Source of the DNA: an uncultured Pelagibacteraceae bacterium
GTDB taxonomy: Bacteria > Pseudomonadota > Alphaproteobacteria > Pelagibacterales > Pelagibacteraceae
Reading direction: 5' to 3'
Assembly: GCA_902559395.1 (NCBI GenBank)
Contig: CACEHR010000009.1
Span: 1 to 43,834 of the forward strand
Length of the DNA stretch: 43,834 nucleotides
The notes beneath the pieces were generated by a model. The model was not told where the DNA came from and did no database searches. It saw only the letters and a list, made by a program, of their open reading frames with translations. The translations under genes were made by a program, and so were the position numbers. Each line of letters opens with the position of its first letter. The stretch's first letter is position 1. Below, piece after piece: positions 1 to 7,049 of this stretch.

Positions 1-2
1 TG

Positions 3-698
3 ATAAGTTTAAATAAAAAATCAAAAAAATTATTACTCTTGCAGCGAAATGAGTTGCTTACAAAAAAACAAATATTTTTAAGAAAAAAATTTGGAAGGTT
101 TTTGTTTACAAATTTTTTAATTAATTATTTTGAAGATAAAAATTTAGAAAAAAATGCTTATGAATTATTTGACCAAGAATTTAATACATTTAAAGATTTT
201 TTACCAAGCAAAGCAGAAAATATATTAGACATTGGATGTGGATTAGGAATTGCTGATATTTTTTTAAATAAATTTTTTTCAAATACTTCAAACTTTTATT
301 TATTAGATAAAAATCGAATAGATAAAAAGATTAAATATGGTTTTAGCTCTAATTACGAGAGTTACAATGATTTAAACGAAACTAAAAATCTACTGTTAAA
401 TAATAACATAAATCAAGATCGCATTAACTTGTTTAATGTTGATAAAAAAATCGAAATTAAAACCAAAATTGATTTAGTCATTTCTTTAAAATCTATGGGA
501 TATCATTATCCATTGAACACATATATTGAATTATTTCAAAATTGTTGCACTGCAGAGACTATTTTTATTTATGATGTTGGCGATAATCAATATAATGAAG
601 AATATTTAAAAACTTTTTTTGGCAGTATTCAAATTATATATGAAGAAAAAACAAATAATATTTTAAGAAGATTATGTTGTACAAATTTTAAAGTTTAG
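3..698 (+). CDS. class I SAM-dependent methyltransferase (5' end uncertain, possibly partial)
   Basis: A predicted small-molecule or sugar/lipid methyltransferase; the substrate cannot be told. The glycine-rich SAM-binding motif I is visible (NILDIGCGLGIADIF), about 60-75 residues from the first plausible start, followed by an acidic end of strand 2 (LLDKNRID). The frame is open from base 3 with no ATG before the conserved core. The first candidate start is a TTG at 39 (219 aa), so the gene may begin upstream of the window. It ends 26 nt before the tRNA-Leu remnant. Family membership is fairly safe and the function is unknown. SAM methyltransferases of this kind often lie in variable surface-polysaccharide regions, but nothing else here shows that. 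Confidence 0.7.
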   Translation: MSLNKKSKKLLLLQRNELLTKKQIFLRKKFGRFLFTNFLINYFEDKNLEKNAYELFDQEFNTFKDFLPSKAENILDIGCGLGIADIFLNKFFSNTSNFYLLDKNRIDKKIKYGFSSNYESYNDLNETKNLLLNNNINQDRINLFNVDKKIEIKTKIDLVISLKSMGYHYPLNTYIELFQNCCTAETIFIYDVGDNQYNEEYLKTFFGSIQIIYEEKTNNILRRLCCTNFKV

Positions 699-724
699 GA
701 TAAATACTCATGAAATTCATTAAT

Positions 725-763
725 GCCCTCGTGGTGAAATTGGTAGACACAAAGGACTTAAAA
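725..763 (+). pseudogene. truncated tRNA-Leu(UAA), 5' half only
   Basis: Thirty-nine bases identical to the first 39 bases of the intact tRNA-Leu at 2297-2382, from acceptor strand through D arm to the anticodon loop (CTTAAAA). Similarity then stops dead. The 25 nt upstream (700-724) also match 2272-2296 at 22 of 25 positions, so the duplicated unit is about 64 nt with three differences. There is no 3' half, so it cannot fold as a tRNA. The break inside the anticodon loop is where many tyrosine integrases cross over in tRNA genes (established knowledge). It therefore looks like an attachment-site scar. Confidence 0.88.
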
Positions 764-778
764 AACATAGGGTAGGGA

Positions 779-811
779 TCTCTTATAGTCTCACACAGTC
801 TCTTACAGTCT
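779..811 (+). repeat. two 13-nt direct repeats at 20-nt spacing beside the tRNA remnant
   Basis: TCTCTTATAGTCT at 779-791 and TCTCTTACAGTCT at 799-811 differ at one base and start 20 nt apart, about two helical turns. They lie just inside the tRNA-Leu remnant. Short, helically phased direct repeats next to a recombination core resemble integrase arm-type or accessory-factor sites. That function is inference; only the repeat is seen. Confidence 0.55.
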
Positions 812-888
812 TAAATCCCATTAAATCCTACACTTTAAAAAAATTATTAATTATTTTTATTGTAAAATAAGGAAAGTAAATTTTCTCA

Positions 889-924
889 AACTAGAAGTAG
901 ACTAGAAGTCAGATACATAAAATA
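889..924 (+). repeat. left copy of 36-nt direct repeat flanking the two-gene cassette
   Basis: Matches 2193-2228 at 31 of 36 positions. Each copy contains ACTAGAAG twice, 11 nt apart, the second time as ACTAGAAGTCAGA. This copy sits 12 nt before the start of the first island gene. Together with the right copy it brackets both island genes. Confidence 0.75.
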
Positions 925-936
925 TATAGTAGGTAA

Positions 937-1326
937 ATGTCAAAATTTAAAAAAAAGAAAAATATAAGAAAAAAATCTTCGAATAGTTTAATTAGATATC
1001 TTGATGATCACTGGAGAGGAAATCTAACTTTGCCACAAAGTTTTTGGGTTAATGGATTTTTACTAAATATTGTTGTCGCATTACCATTAATTTATGCTGA
1101 GATGTCTATTAATAAAATAAGTGAAACACTTGCAGTAATTTTTTTAGTTTATTTTTTATTATATTTTATTTATTTTGTTTGGGTAAATATTGGAATATGG
1201 AGGAGTTCAGGAAATTATATTTCAAATAAAAAGAAATCTTCATTTTGGGGTTATGCGGCACGTTTAGCGGTAATTCTATCAGTTATAAGAGCTGTTGGAC
1301 AATCAGTTGCTAGTTTTTTAGTTTGA
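937..1326 (+). CDS. small hypothetical membrane protein
   Basis: A 129-residue protein with a very basic N-terminus (KFKKKKNIRKK), then a segment containing DHWRGNLTLPQSFWVN. There are two strong hydrophobic stretches, about residues 40-58 and 65-90, and a weaker third at about 104-125. It is likely an inner-membrane protein with two or three helices. The WRG-L-LP-SFWVN pattern resembles uncharacterised proteobacterial membrane proteins, but I cannot name a family. The stop shares one base with the next start, so the two genes are probably co-translated. It lies inside the island between the tRNA-Leu remnant and the intact tRNA. No phage or integrase motif is visible. Confidence 0.65.
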   Translation: MSKFKKKKNIRKKSSNSLIRYLDDHWRGNLTLPQSFWVNGFLLNIVVALPLIYAEMSINKISETLAVIFLVYFLLYFIYFVWVNIGIWRSSGNYISNKKKSSFWGYAARLAVILSVIRAVGQSVASFLV

Positions 1327-2177
1327 TGAAAAAAACTTTTCTATTTATTTTAATTATTCTTTTAACATCAATTAATTTTACTGCAAAAACTGATGAGCAA
1401 AACCCTTTAGACTCATTGTATTTTGAGGATTTAATTGAAATGAAAAAAAATGCAATCGAGTCAAAAAATTTACTTCCAAAGCCTTTAAGAAAAAGAATAT
1501 TTGGCATCTATGACAAGGAAATAACTATTACAGGCACTAATGTTGCATCAAAGATGAATTTTATTTTTGATGGTAAAATGATCAACATTAGAGATGTAGA
1601 TTTAGAAATTAAATTCGATGAGTCACCAGCTTTTATGACTATTCTGTACTGTGAAATTGAGGAATGTTTACAAGATAAATCAGAAAATTTATGGGGTTTT
1701 GAAAAAAATAGAATTATTTATGCCCAAGGTTATGAAGTCATGGATTGGTCATTAGAAAATAAAGATAATTTTAATATTGTGATTAAAAAATTAAGACGAA
1801 GTGTTTGCAGGGTATACAATAAAACATATGAGCAAGATTGTAACGAAAACTTAATTAAAATAGAGAATGATAAAGATTATATTAAACTATCTTTTGATTT
1901 ACAGGATTTTTCCTTTTTAATGGGCAAAGGTCAATCTATGAATGCTAAAAAATTTATTAGTAATAACGACATAAAATTAATACATAATTCAAAATTAAGA
2001 TACTGGAACATAAGAAATCCAAGATTCGATTCAGCTAAAGTAAGTTTAGAAACTTTAAGCAAAGTTAGAAAATATATCGTAGAAATCCCCAAAGAAAAAA
2101 AAATCGATGATGAAATTAATGAAGAGGATCAGTTCAAACCAAAAATATTATTAGAGAAATTATTAGGAGTAAAATAA
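1326..2177 (+). CDS. hypothetical secreted protein with signal peptide
   Basis: A 283-residue protein starting at the ATG at 1326; a TTG three bases upstream would add one residue and is less likely. The N-terminus is a classic signal sequence: MKK, then a hydrophobic stretch to about residue 20. The mature part has four cysteines in two groups (around CEIEEC and VCRVYNKTYEQDC), which suggests disulfides in the periplasm. No known domain was recognised. The C-terminus is charged and rich in Lys/Glu. It overlaps the previous membrane-protein gene by one base, so both probably form one unit, inserted with it next to tRNA-Leu. Confidence 0.65.
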   Translation: MKKTFLFILIILLTSINFTAKTDEQNPLDSLYFEDLIEMKKNAIESKNLLPKPLRKRIFGIYDKEITITGTNVASKMNFIFDGKMINIRDVDLEIKFDESPAFMTILYCEIEECLQDKSENLWGFEKNRIIYAQGYEVMDWSLENKDNFNIVIKKLRRSVCRVYNKTYEQDCNENLIKIENDKDYIKLSFDLQDFSFLMGKGQSMNAKKFISNNDIKLIHNSKLRYWNIRNPRFDSAKVSLETLSKVRKYIVEIPKEKKIDDEINEEDQFKPKILLEKLLGVK

Positions 2178-2192
2178 AGGATTTTATGGGAT

Positions 2193-2228
2193 AACTAGAA
2201 GCCAACTAGAAGTCAGAGAGATAAAATA
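2193..2228 (+). repeat. right copy of 36-nt direct repeat flanking the two-gene cassette
   Basis: Second copy of the 889-924 repeat (31 of 36 identical), 15 nt after the stop of the second island gene and 68 nt before the intact tRNA-Leu. The internal doublet ACTAGAAG (11-nt offset) is kept. Same orientation as the left copy. Confidence 0.75.
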
Positions 2229-2296
2229 AAAAAATTTTACTTATTAACCTTGTTCAATTATAAATATTAGCATAAACACTCATGAAATTCACAAAT

Positions 2297-2382
2297 GCCC
2301 TCGTGGTGAAATTGGTAGACACAAAGGACTTAAAATCCTTGCCGCTTGCGGAGTGCCAGTTCGAGTCTGGCCGAGGGCACCA
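2297..2382 (+). tRNA. tRNA-Leu (UAA)
   Basis: Acceptor GCCCTCG pairs with CGAGGGC. The anticodon stem AAGGA/TCCTT closes loop CTTAAAA, giving anticodon UAA. There is a long variable arm (CCGCTTGCGG) as expected for class II tRNAs, a T arm with TTCGAGT, and an encoded ACCA end. The 5' 39 bases plus upstream flank are duplicated at 700-763. The nadK start follows only 4 nt after the CCA. Confidence 0.97.
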
Positions 2383-2386
2383 CTAA

Positions 2387-3157
2387 ATGAGTAAATTCCA
2401 AATAATTTCAGATAAAAATAAAAAATCCTCACAGATTAAAAATTTATTATTAAAAAAAATTAAATTACATAAGTTTAAAAAAGAAAATCTTATAATTGTT
2501 ATTGGTGGTGATGGTTTTATGCTTCAAACACTTAAAAAGAATAAAAATTCAAATAAACAATTTTATGGGATTAATTCAGGAAACTATGGTTTTTTAATGA
2601 ATAAATTTTCCTCTAAAGATATTTTAAAAAACTTAGTAAAGGCAAATTTAGTTTCAATTTCTCCGTTAGAAATGATTGTAAAAAATAAAAATAATCAAAC
2701 CAAGAGATCAATAGCAATAAATGAAGTGTCTGTGCTTAGACAAAGTAGACAGGCTGCTTCATTATCTATTAAACATGGTTCAAGACAAATTATAAAAAAT
2801 TTGGTTTCAGATGGAGTGTTAGTTTCAACACCCGCTGGTAGTACAGCTTATAATCTCTCAGTTCATGGTCCTATTTTAAGTCTTCATTCAAAAAAATTAT
2901 CGATCTCACCCATAAGTGCATTTAGACCAAGAAGATGGAAAGGCAAGATTGTAAATGACAAATCGAAGATCACAATAATAAATTTAAATCCAAACAAAAG
3001 ACCTATAAGTGCAGTAGCAGATAACTTAGAGGTGAGAAATGCTAAATTAATAATAGTAAAAATAAATAATAATATAAAATTTAATCTTCTTTATGACAAA
3101 AATCGAAGTTTGCAAAAAAAAATTAAAATTGAACAATTAAGAAAAGAAACTAGTTAG
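2387..3157 (+). CDS. nadK: NAD kinase
   Basis: Phosphorylates NAD to NADP in the cytoplasm using ATP. The diagnostic GGDG motif is at residues 40-43 (IGGDGFMLQTL). NEVSVLRQ follows, then the nucleotide-binding loop GVLVSTPAGSTAYNLS around residue 143, with the acidic and Gly/Ser-rich signatures of the family. Length 256 aa is typical of small bacterial NadK. The ATG at 2387 is only 4 nt downstream of the tRNA-Leu CCA, leaving no room for a separate promoter or a normal ribosome binding site. The gene is probably co-transcribed with the tRNA and released by tRNA 3' processing, giving an almost leaderless mRNA (inference). Confidence 0.93.
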   Translation: MSKFQIISDKNKKSSQIKNLLLKKIKLHKFKKENLIIVIGGDGFMLQTLKKNKNSNKQFYGINSGNYGFLMNKFSSKDILKNLVKANLVSISPLEMIVKNKNNQTKRSIAINEVSVLRQSRQAASLSIKHGSRQIIKNLVSDGVLVSTPAGSTAYNLSVHGPILSLHSKKLSISPISAFRPRRWKGKIVNDKSKITIINLNPNKRPISAVADNLEVRNAKLIIVKINNNIKFNLLYDKNRSLQKKIKIEQLRKETS

Positions 3158-3172
3158 AATAATTTAAAATTA

Positions 3173-4324
3173 ATGGTTATCAGTAAATCATTTGAAATAT
3201 ATACAAGAGAACTTTTAACTTATTATCAAAATAAAGACTTTGCTAAAGCTCAAGATTTAGCAAGAATAATGATAAAAAAATTCCCAAAAAATAATTTAAG
3301 TTGGCAAATAATCTCATTTATATATTTAGAAAAAGGAAAAATAAAGGAGGCTTATGAAGCCTTAAGCAAAGCTAATAAAATAGATCCTAAAGATTTTAAA
3401 GTGCTTAATAATTTAGGATCAATACTTTTTAAACTTGGCCTATTTGATGATGCTATTACAACATTTAAAAAAGTCTTAAAGATCAAAAATGATAATTTTT
3501 CAGCCTATATTAATCTTGGTGCTGTTTATCAAAAAAAAAATGATTTTAAAAACGCTGAGTTAAATTATTTAAAGGCAATAAAAATTAATCCAAATTCTTC
3601 AATTGTTTATAATAATTTAGCCAATACATTAAAGGATTTAAATAGACTAGAGGATGCTGAAATTAATTATAAAAAAGCTATAGAAATTGATCCTGATTAT
3701 AAAAAAGCATTAGACAATTTAAATATGTTATTAAAAGAAAAGAAAATACTAAATATCCTCCATATTAATAAAAATGAAAAAAAAAATACTCAAAGATTAT
3801 TAAAAAATCCATTTATAAAAAAAAGGAAAGTTGAGCAGGAACTTGTTGATATTTTATATAAAATAAATTCTCTTGAATTAAATAAAACAGAAGGAGGTCC
3901 TTTATTTGGAAATGGTAAAACTACAAACTATCAACTTTTTAATAATAATAACCAAATTTTAGATGCTGTGAAACAAGATTTAATTAAAATTATGAAAGTT
4001 GCTGTTAACTCAGAAGTTTATATTGCTGAGTCATTTTTAAATATTTTGAGAGAAGATAGTGGTTCATTTCCACATACACACATAATGCCTTTTGATAAAA
4101 ATAATAATCTAATCAGAAAAAAATTTAGTCTTGTTTATTATGTTTCTGTAGGAGATCAAAAATCATCAAAGCCAGGTATATTTAAATTAGAAAATCCTAT
4201 AGAGGAAATTTTACCAGAAGATGGTACAATTATTATAATTCCAGCTGATAGAATTCACTCTGCAGTCTATAATGGAAAAAAAGACAGATTAATGATTGGT
4301 ATAAACTTTTATTCTTTAAATTAG
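3173..4324 (+). CDS. TPR-repeat protein with C-terminal putative 2OG-Fe(II) oxygenase domain
   Basis: A 383-residue two-part protein. About residues 10-185 hold at least four tetratricopeptide repeats with the usual spacing (for example NNLGSILFKLGLFDDAI, INLGAVYQKKNDFKNAE, NNLANTLKDLNRLEDAE). The C-terminal part, about residues 215-383, ends in a double-stranded beta-helix pattern. It shows FPHTH near residue 300, LVYYVSVGD, PGIFKLENP, then GTIIIIPADRIHSAVYNG with a late His near 362, and DRLMIGINFY. This matches the layout of the putative 2OG-Fe(II) oxygenases often fused to TPRs (PF13759-like). The substrate is unknown. It begins 15 nt after nadK and may share its transcript. Confidence 0.78.
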   Translation: MVISKSFEIYTRELLTYYQNKDFAKAQDLARIMIKKFPKNNLSWQIISFIYLEKGKIKEAYEALSKANKIDPKDFKVLNNLGSILFKLGLFDDAITTFKKVLKIKNDNFSAYINLGAVYQKKNDFKNAELNYLKAIKINPNSSIVYNNLANTLKDLNRLEDAEINYKKAIEIDPDYKKALDNLNMLLKEKKILNILHINKNEKKNTQRLLKNPFIKKRKVEQELVDILYKINSLELNKTEGGPLFGNGKTTNYQLFNNNNQILDAVKQDLIKIMKVAVNSEVYIAESFLNILREDSGSFPHTHIMPFDKNNNLIRKKFSLVYYVSVGDQKSSKPGIFKLENPIEEILPEDGTIIIIPADRIHSAVYNGKKDRLMIGINFYSLN

Positions 4325-4329
4325 ATTGA

Positions 4330-4405
4330 TGGTGCCCCCGCACGGATTCGAACCGCGGACCTATTGATTACAAATCAATTGCTCTACCAGCTGAGCTACA
4401 AGGGC
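4330..4405 (-). tRNA. tRNA-Thr (UGU)
   Basis: Read on the minus strand the acceptor is GCCCTTG paired with CGGGGGC. The anticodon stem ATTGA/TCAAT closes loop TTTGTAA (anticodon UGU), the T loop is TTCGAAT, and ACCA is encoded. It lies 33 nt downstream of the rlmB stop on the same strand, so co-transcription with rlmB is likely. Confidence 0.96.
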
Positions 4406-4438
4406 ATGCGCAATAATTATTAACTATTTGTTAAATAA

Positions 4439-5182
4439 TCAACTCTTTTTTTTTAAATAACTAAGGTGATGAAACACTATTGCAGCACTATTTGAGATAT
4501 TTAAACTTTCTATATCTTCATTAATATTAATTTTAACAAAAAAATCTGCATATTTACCCGTATGCTGTCTCATACCAAAACCTTCAGATCCAAATAGAAG
4601 GATATTATTTCCTTCCCATTTTATGTCTGTAAAATCTTTTCGACCTTTTGCATCAAAACCATAAACCCAGAAATTTTTTTCTCTTAAATTTTTTAAAGTG
4701 GAATTAATATTAGAGACTTGAAATATATTCATGTACTCCATGCATCCACTAGCTGATTTATACATCAACTTACTATCACGTGGAAAATGTCTCTCTTTAA
4801 TTATCAATCCATCAATATCAAATGATGCAGCACTTCTGATTAATGAACCAATATTTCTTGGATCAGTAACCTCATCAAGACAGACAAATGTTAAATTATT
4901 TTTATCTTTTATAAATTGTTTTAGATCTGGTTGATCCAAATGTTCAATCTCCGCAGCATAACCATTATGCATTAATTGTTCTTTAGAAGTATATTTGTCT
5001 AATTCTTTTTTAGATTTAAAGTAAACTTTAACATCATCTAAAATGTTTTTATTTGGGTTTTTTCTATGAATATTTTTTTTAGACTCCTCTGTTAAAAATA
5101 CTCTTAAAACCTTTCTTTTAGGATTTCTAAGAGCTTCAATAACTGCGTGTTGACCAACAATGAAAAATGATGATTTATTCAT
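4439..5182 (-). CDS. rlmB: TrmH/SpoU-family 23S rRNA (guanosine-2'-O-)methyltransferase
   Basis: Predicted to methylate the 2'-O of a 23S rRNA guanosine (G2251 in E. coli) using SAM. It has the two-part SpoU layout: a substrate-binding N-domain (about 1-75, including GQHAVIEALRNPKRKVLRVF) and a SPOUT knot domain. Motif 1 is DEVTDPRNIGSLIRSAASF (Asn-Ile-Gly and the catalytic Arg), motif 2 is LLFGSEGFGM, and motif 3 is LNISNSAAIVFHHL. Length 247 aa matches RlmB. TrmH-like tRNA methylation is the alternative, but the long N-domain favours RlmB. tRNA-Thr follows downstream. Confidence 0.88.
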   Translation of the reverse strand: MNKSSFFIVGQHAVIEALRNPKRKVLRVFLTEESKKNIHRKNPNKNILDDVKVYFKSKKELDKYTSKEQLMHNGYAAEIEHLDQPDLKQFIKDKNNLTFVCLDEVTDPRNIGSLIRSAASFDIDGLIIKERHFPRDSKLMYKSASGCMEYMNIFQVSNINSTLKNLREKNFWVYGFDAKGRKDFTDIKWEGNNILLFGSEGFGMRQHTGKYADFFVKININEDIESLNISNSAAIVFHHLSYLKKKS

Positions 5183-5236
5183 AAATTAGTATCTGTTTTA
5201 TACGGTTTTTTTCATATTTTCCTATTAAATCACGTG

Positions 5237-5264
5237 TTGCATTTGCATAAATAAAATATATAAA
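5237..5264 (+). promoter_or_regulatory. candidate sigma70 promoter for the tRNA-Tyr/tRNA-Gly/tuf operon
   Basis: TTGCAT at 5237-5242 and TATAAA at 5259-5264 are separated by 16 bp, about 48 nt before tRNA-Tyr. The region between rlmB (minus) and tRNA-Tyr (plus) is the only divergent non-coding space here. The predicted start is near 5271. A small GGGGA/TCCCC hairpin (5295-5308) lies in the leader before the tRNA. Confidence 0.55.
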
Positions 5265-5311
5265 ACGCTTGTTATTTGAAGCTTTATTGAACAAGGGGAC
5301 ACTTCCCCAAA

Positions 5312-5397
5312 GGAGGGGTTCCAGAGCGGTCAAATGGGGCGGGCTGTAAACCCGTTGACTTCGGTCTTCGAAAGTTCGAATCTTTCCCCCTCCACCA
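5312..5397 (+). tRNA. tRNA-Tyr (GUA)
   Basis: Acceptor GGAGGGG pairs with CCCCTCC. The anticodon loop CTGTAAA closed by CGGG/CCCG gives anticodon GUA. There is a long class II variable arm (TTGACTTCGGTC), T loop TTCGAAT, and encoded ACCA. It is followed 44 nt later by tRNA-Gly and then tuf, an arrangement reminiscent of the E. coli tufB tRNA operon. Confidence 0.96.
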
Positions 5398-5441
5398 TTT
5401 AATAAATTTTAGATAACATGGAGTGTTACTCTTGGGGTTGT

Positions 5442-5515
5442 GCGGGTGTAGTTCAATGGTAGAACGCTAGCCTTCCAAGCTGGATGTAAGGGTTCGATTC
5501 CCTTTACCCGCTCCA
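5442..5515 (+). tRNA. tRNA-Gly (UCC)
   Basis: Acceptor GCGGGTG pairs with TACCCGC. The anticodon loop CTTCCAA gives anticodon UCC, the T loop is TTCGATT, and TCCA is encoded. It lies 48 nt before the tuf start in the same orientation and is likely processed from the tuf primary transcript. Confidence 0.96.
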
Positions 5516-5563
5516 AGAAAATAAAATTGAAAATGAAAACAAATAAATTGAGGTAAAAACGTA

Positions 5564-6754
5564 ATGTCAAAAGAAAAATTTGTAAGAAACAAACCCCACT
5601 GTAACATTGGGACTATTGGTCATGTCGACCATGGTAAAACAACTCTTACTGCTGCGATTACAAATGTATTAGCACAAGCGGGCGGCGGAACTGCAGTTGC
5701 TTATGATCAAATTGATAAAGCACCTGAAGAAAAAGAGAGAGGTATAACAATTTCAACAGCTCACGTTGAGTATGAAACTGAAAAAAGACACTATGCTCAC
5801 GTAGACTGTCCTGGTCACGCTGACTATGTTAAAAATATGATCACAGGTGCTGCACAAATGGATGGAGCAATCTTAGTTGTTAATGCAGCTGATGGTCCAA
5901 TGCCACAAACAAGAGAACATATTCTTTTAGGAAGACAAGTTGGTATTCCTGCAATTGTTGTTTACTTAAATAAAGTAGACCAAGTTGATGATAAAGAAAT
6001 GATCGAACTTGTTGAAGAAGAAATTAGAGAGCTTTTAACTTCATATAAATACCCAGGTGATAAAACACCAATCGTTAAAGGTTCAGCTTTAGCAGCAGTT
6101 GAAGGTAGAGATGACGAAATTGGAAAAAATTCAATTTTAGAATTAATGAAAGCTGTTGATGAACATATTCCACAGCCAGCTAGAGAAGTCGATAAACCAT
6201 TCTTGATGCCAGTTGAGGACGTATTTTCAATTTCTGGAAGAGGAACTGTTGCAACTGGAAGAGTTGAGTCAGGGGTTATCAAAACTGGAGAAGAAGTTGA
6301 AATAGTTGGAATTAGAGAAACTAAAAAATCAGTTTGTACAGGAGTTGAAATGTTTAGAAAACTTTTAGACTCTGGTGAAGCTGGTGATAACGTAGGAATT
6401 TTATTGAGAGGTATTGAAAGAACTGATATTGAAAGAGGTCAAGTTCTTTGTAAGCCTGGATCAATTACTCCACATACTAAATTTGAGGCTCAAGCTTATG
6501 TGCTTAAAAAAGACGAAGGTGGAAGACATACTCCATTCTTCACTAAGTACAGACCACAGTTTTATTTTAGAACAACAGACGTCACAGGTGAAGTAGAATT
6601 ACCAGCTGGTACTGAAATGGTCATGCCAGGTGATGATGCTAAATTTACTGTTAAACTTATTACACCAATTGCTATGGCAGAAAAATTAAACTTTGCTATT
6701 AGAGAAGGTGGAAGAACTGTTGGAGCAGGAGTAGTAACTAAAATTATAGAGTAA
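5564..6754 (+). CDS. tuf: elongation factor Tu
   Basis: GTPase that delivers aminoacyl-tRNA to the ribosomal A site. The G domain shows [10 protein letters not shown] (P-loop, residues about 17-26), the switch I region [15 protein letters not shown] (G3) and NKVD (G4). Domains 2 and 3 follow with [13 protein letters not shown] and the C-terminal [12 protein letters not shown]. Length 396 aa is standard. The start is preceded by a GAGG-like ribosome binding site (TTGAGGTAAAAACGTA). This is the only tuf in the window; there is no second copy between fusA and rpsJ. tRNA-Trp follows 10 nt after the stop. Confidence 0.99.
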   Translation: MSKEKFVRNKPHCNIGTIGHVDHGKTTLTAAITNVLAQAGGGTAVAYDQIDKAPEEKERGITISTAHVEYETEKRHYAHVDCPGHADYVKNMITGAAQMDGAILVVNAADGPMPQTREHILLGRQVGIPAIVVYLNKVDQVDDKEMIELVEEEIRELLTSYKYPGDKTPIVKGSALAAVEGRDDEIGKNSILELMKAVDEHIPQPAREVDKPFLMPVEDVFSISGRGTVATGRVESGVIKTGEEVEIVGIRETKKSVCTGVEMFRKLLDSGEAGDNVGILLRGIERTDIERGQVLCKPGSITPHTKFEAQAYVLKKDEGGRHTPFFTKYRPQFYFRTTDVTGEVELPAGTEMVMPGDDAKFTVKLITPIAMAEKLNFAIREGGRTVGAGVVTKIIE

Positions 6755-6764
6755 CTCTATAAAT

Positions 6765-6840
6765 AGGAGTGTAGCTCAATTGGTAGAGCGCCGGTCTCCA
6801 AAACCGGAGGCTGAGGGTTCGAGTCCCTCCGCTCCTGCCA
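6765..6840 (+). tRNA. tRNA-Trp (CCA)
   Basis: Acceptor AGGAGTG pairs with CGCTCCT. The anticodon stem CCGGT/ACCGG closes loop CTCCAAA (anticodon CCA), the T loop is TTCGAGT, and GCCA is encoded. It sits 10 nt after tuf and 17 nt before secE, the common proteobacterial tuf-trnW-secE-nusG order. Confidence 0.97.
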
Positions 6841-6857
6841 ACTTGAGCTTAGAAATT

Positions 6858-7049
6858 ATGAGAAACCCAATTAAATTTATACAGGAAGTTAAGCAAGAAG
6901 CTTTTAAAGTTACATGGCCGACATGGAAAGAGACTTTACAAGGTGCTTTAATGGTATTTGTTATGGCAGTTGTAATGTCTTTATTTTTCCTTCTTTTAGA
7001 TCAGGTTTTAAAATTTTTCTTAGAACTTTTACTTAAAGTGAGTATTTAA
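6858..7049 (+). CDS. secE: preprotein translocase subunit SecE
   Basis: Small inner-membrane subunit that clamps SecY in the Sec channel. It has 63 residues: the conserved amphipathic segment FIQEVKQEAFKVTWPTWKET and one transmembrane helix at about residues 32-55. This is the minimal single-span form, lacking the two extra helices of E. coli SecE. I chose the ATG at 6858. Reading the frame further upstream would run through tRNA-Trp and is not credible. It overlaps nusG by one base. Confidence 0.95.
   Translation: MRNPIKFIQEVKQEAFKVTWPTWKETLQGALMVFVMAVVMSLFFLLLDQVLKFFLELLLKVSI

Noticed and set aside
889..924. CRISPR-like repeat
   Set aside because: Only two copies 1.3 kb apart with genes between, no spacer periodicity and no cas genes; a direct repeat pair is the better description.
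937..2177. Phage structural or integrase genes in the island
   Set aside because: Neither protein shows integrase catalytic residues or phage structural motifs; one is membrane-bound and one is secreted.
5295..5308. GGGGA/TCCCC hairpin as a terminator before tRNA-Tyr
   Set aside because: No T-run follows and it lies between the promoter and the tRNA, so it is more likely a leader or processing feature, and only 5 bp.
6780..6857. Upstream extension of secE (frame open from 6780)
   Set aside because: The extra residues are encoded by tRNA-Trp; SecE starts with the conserved MRNPIKFIQEV at 6858.
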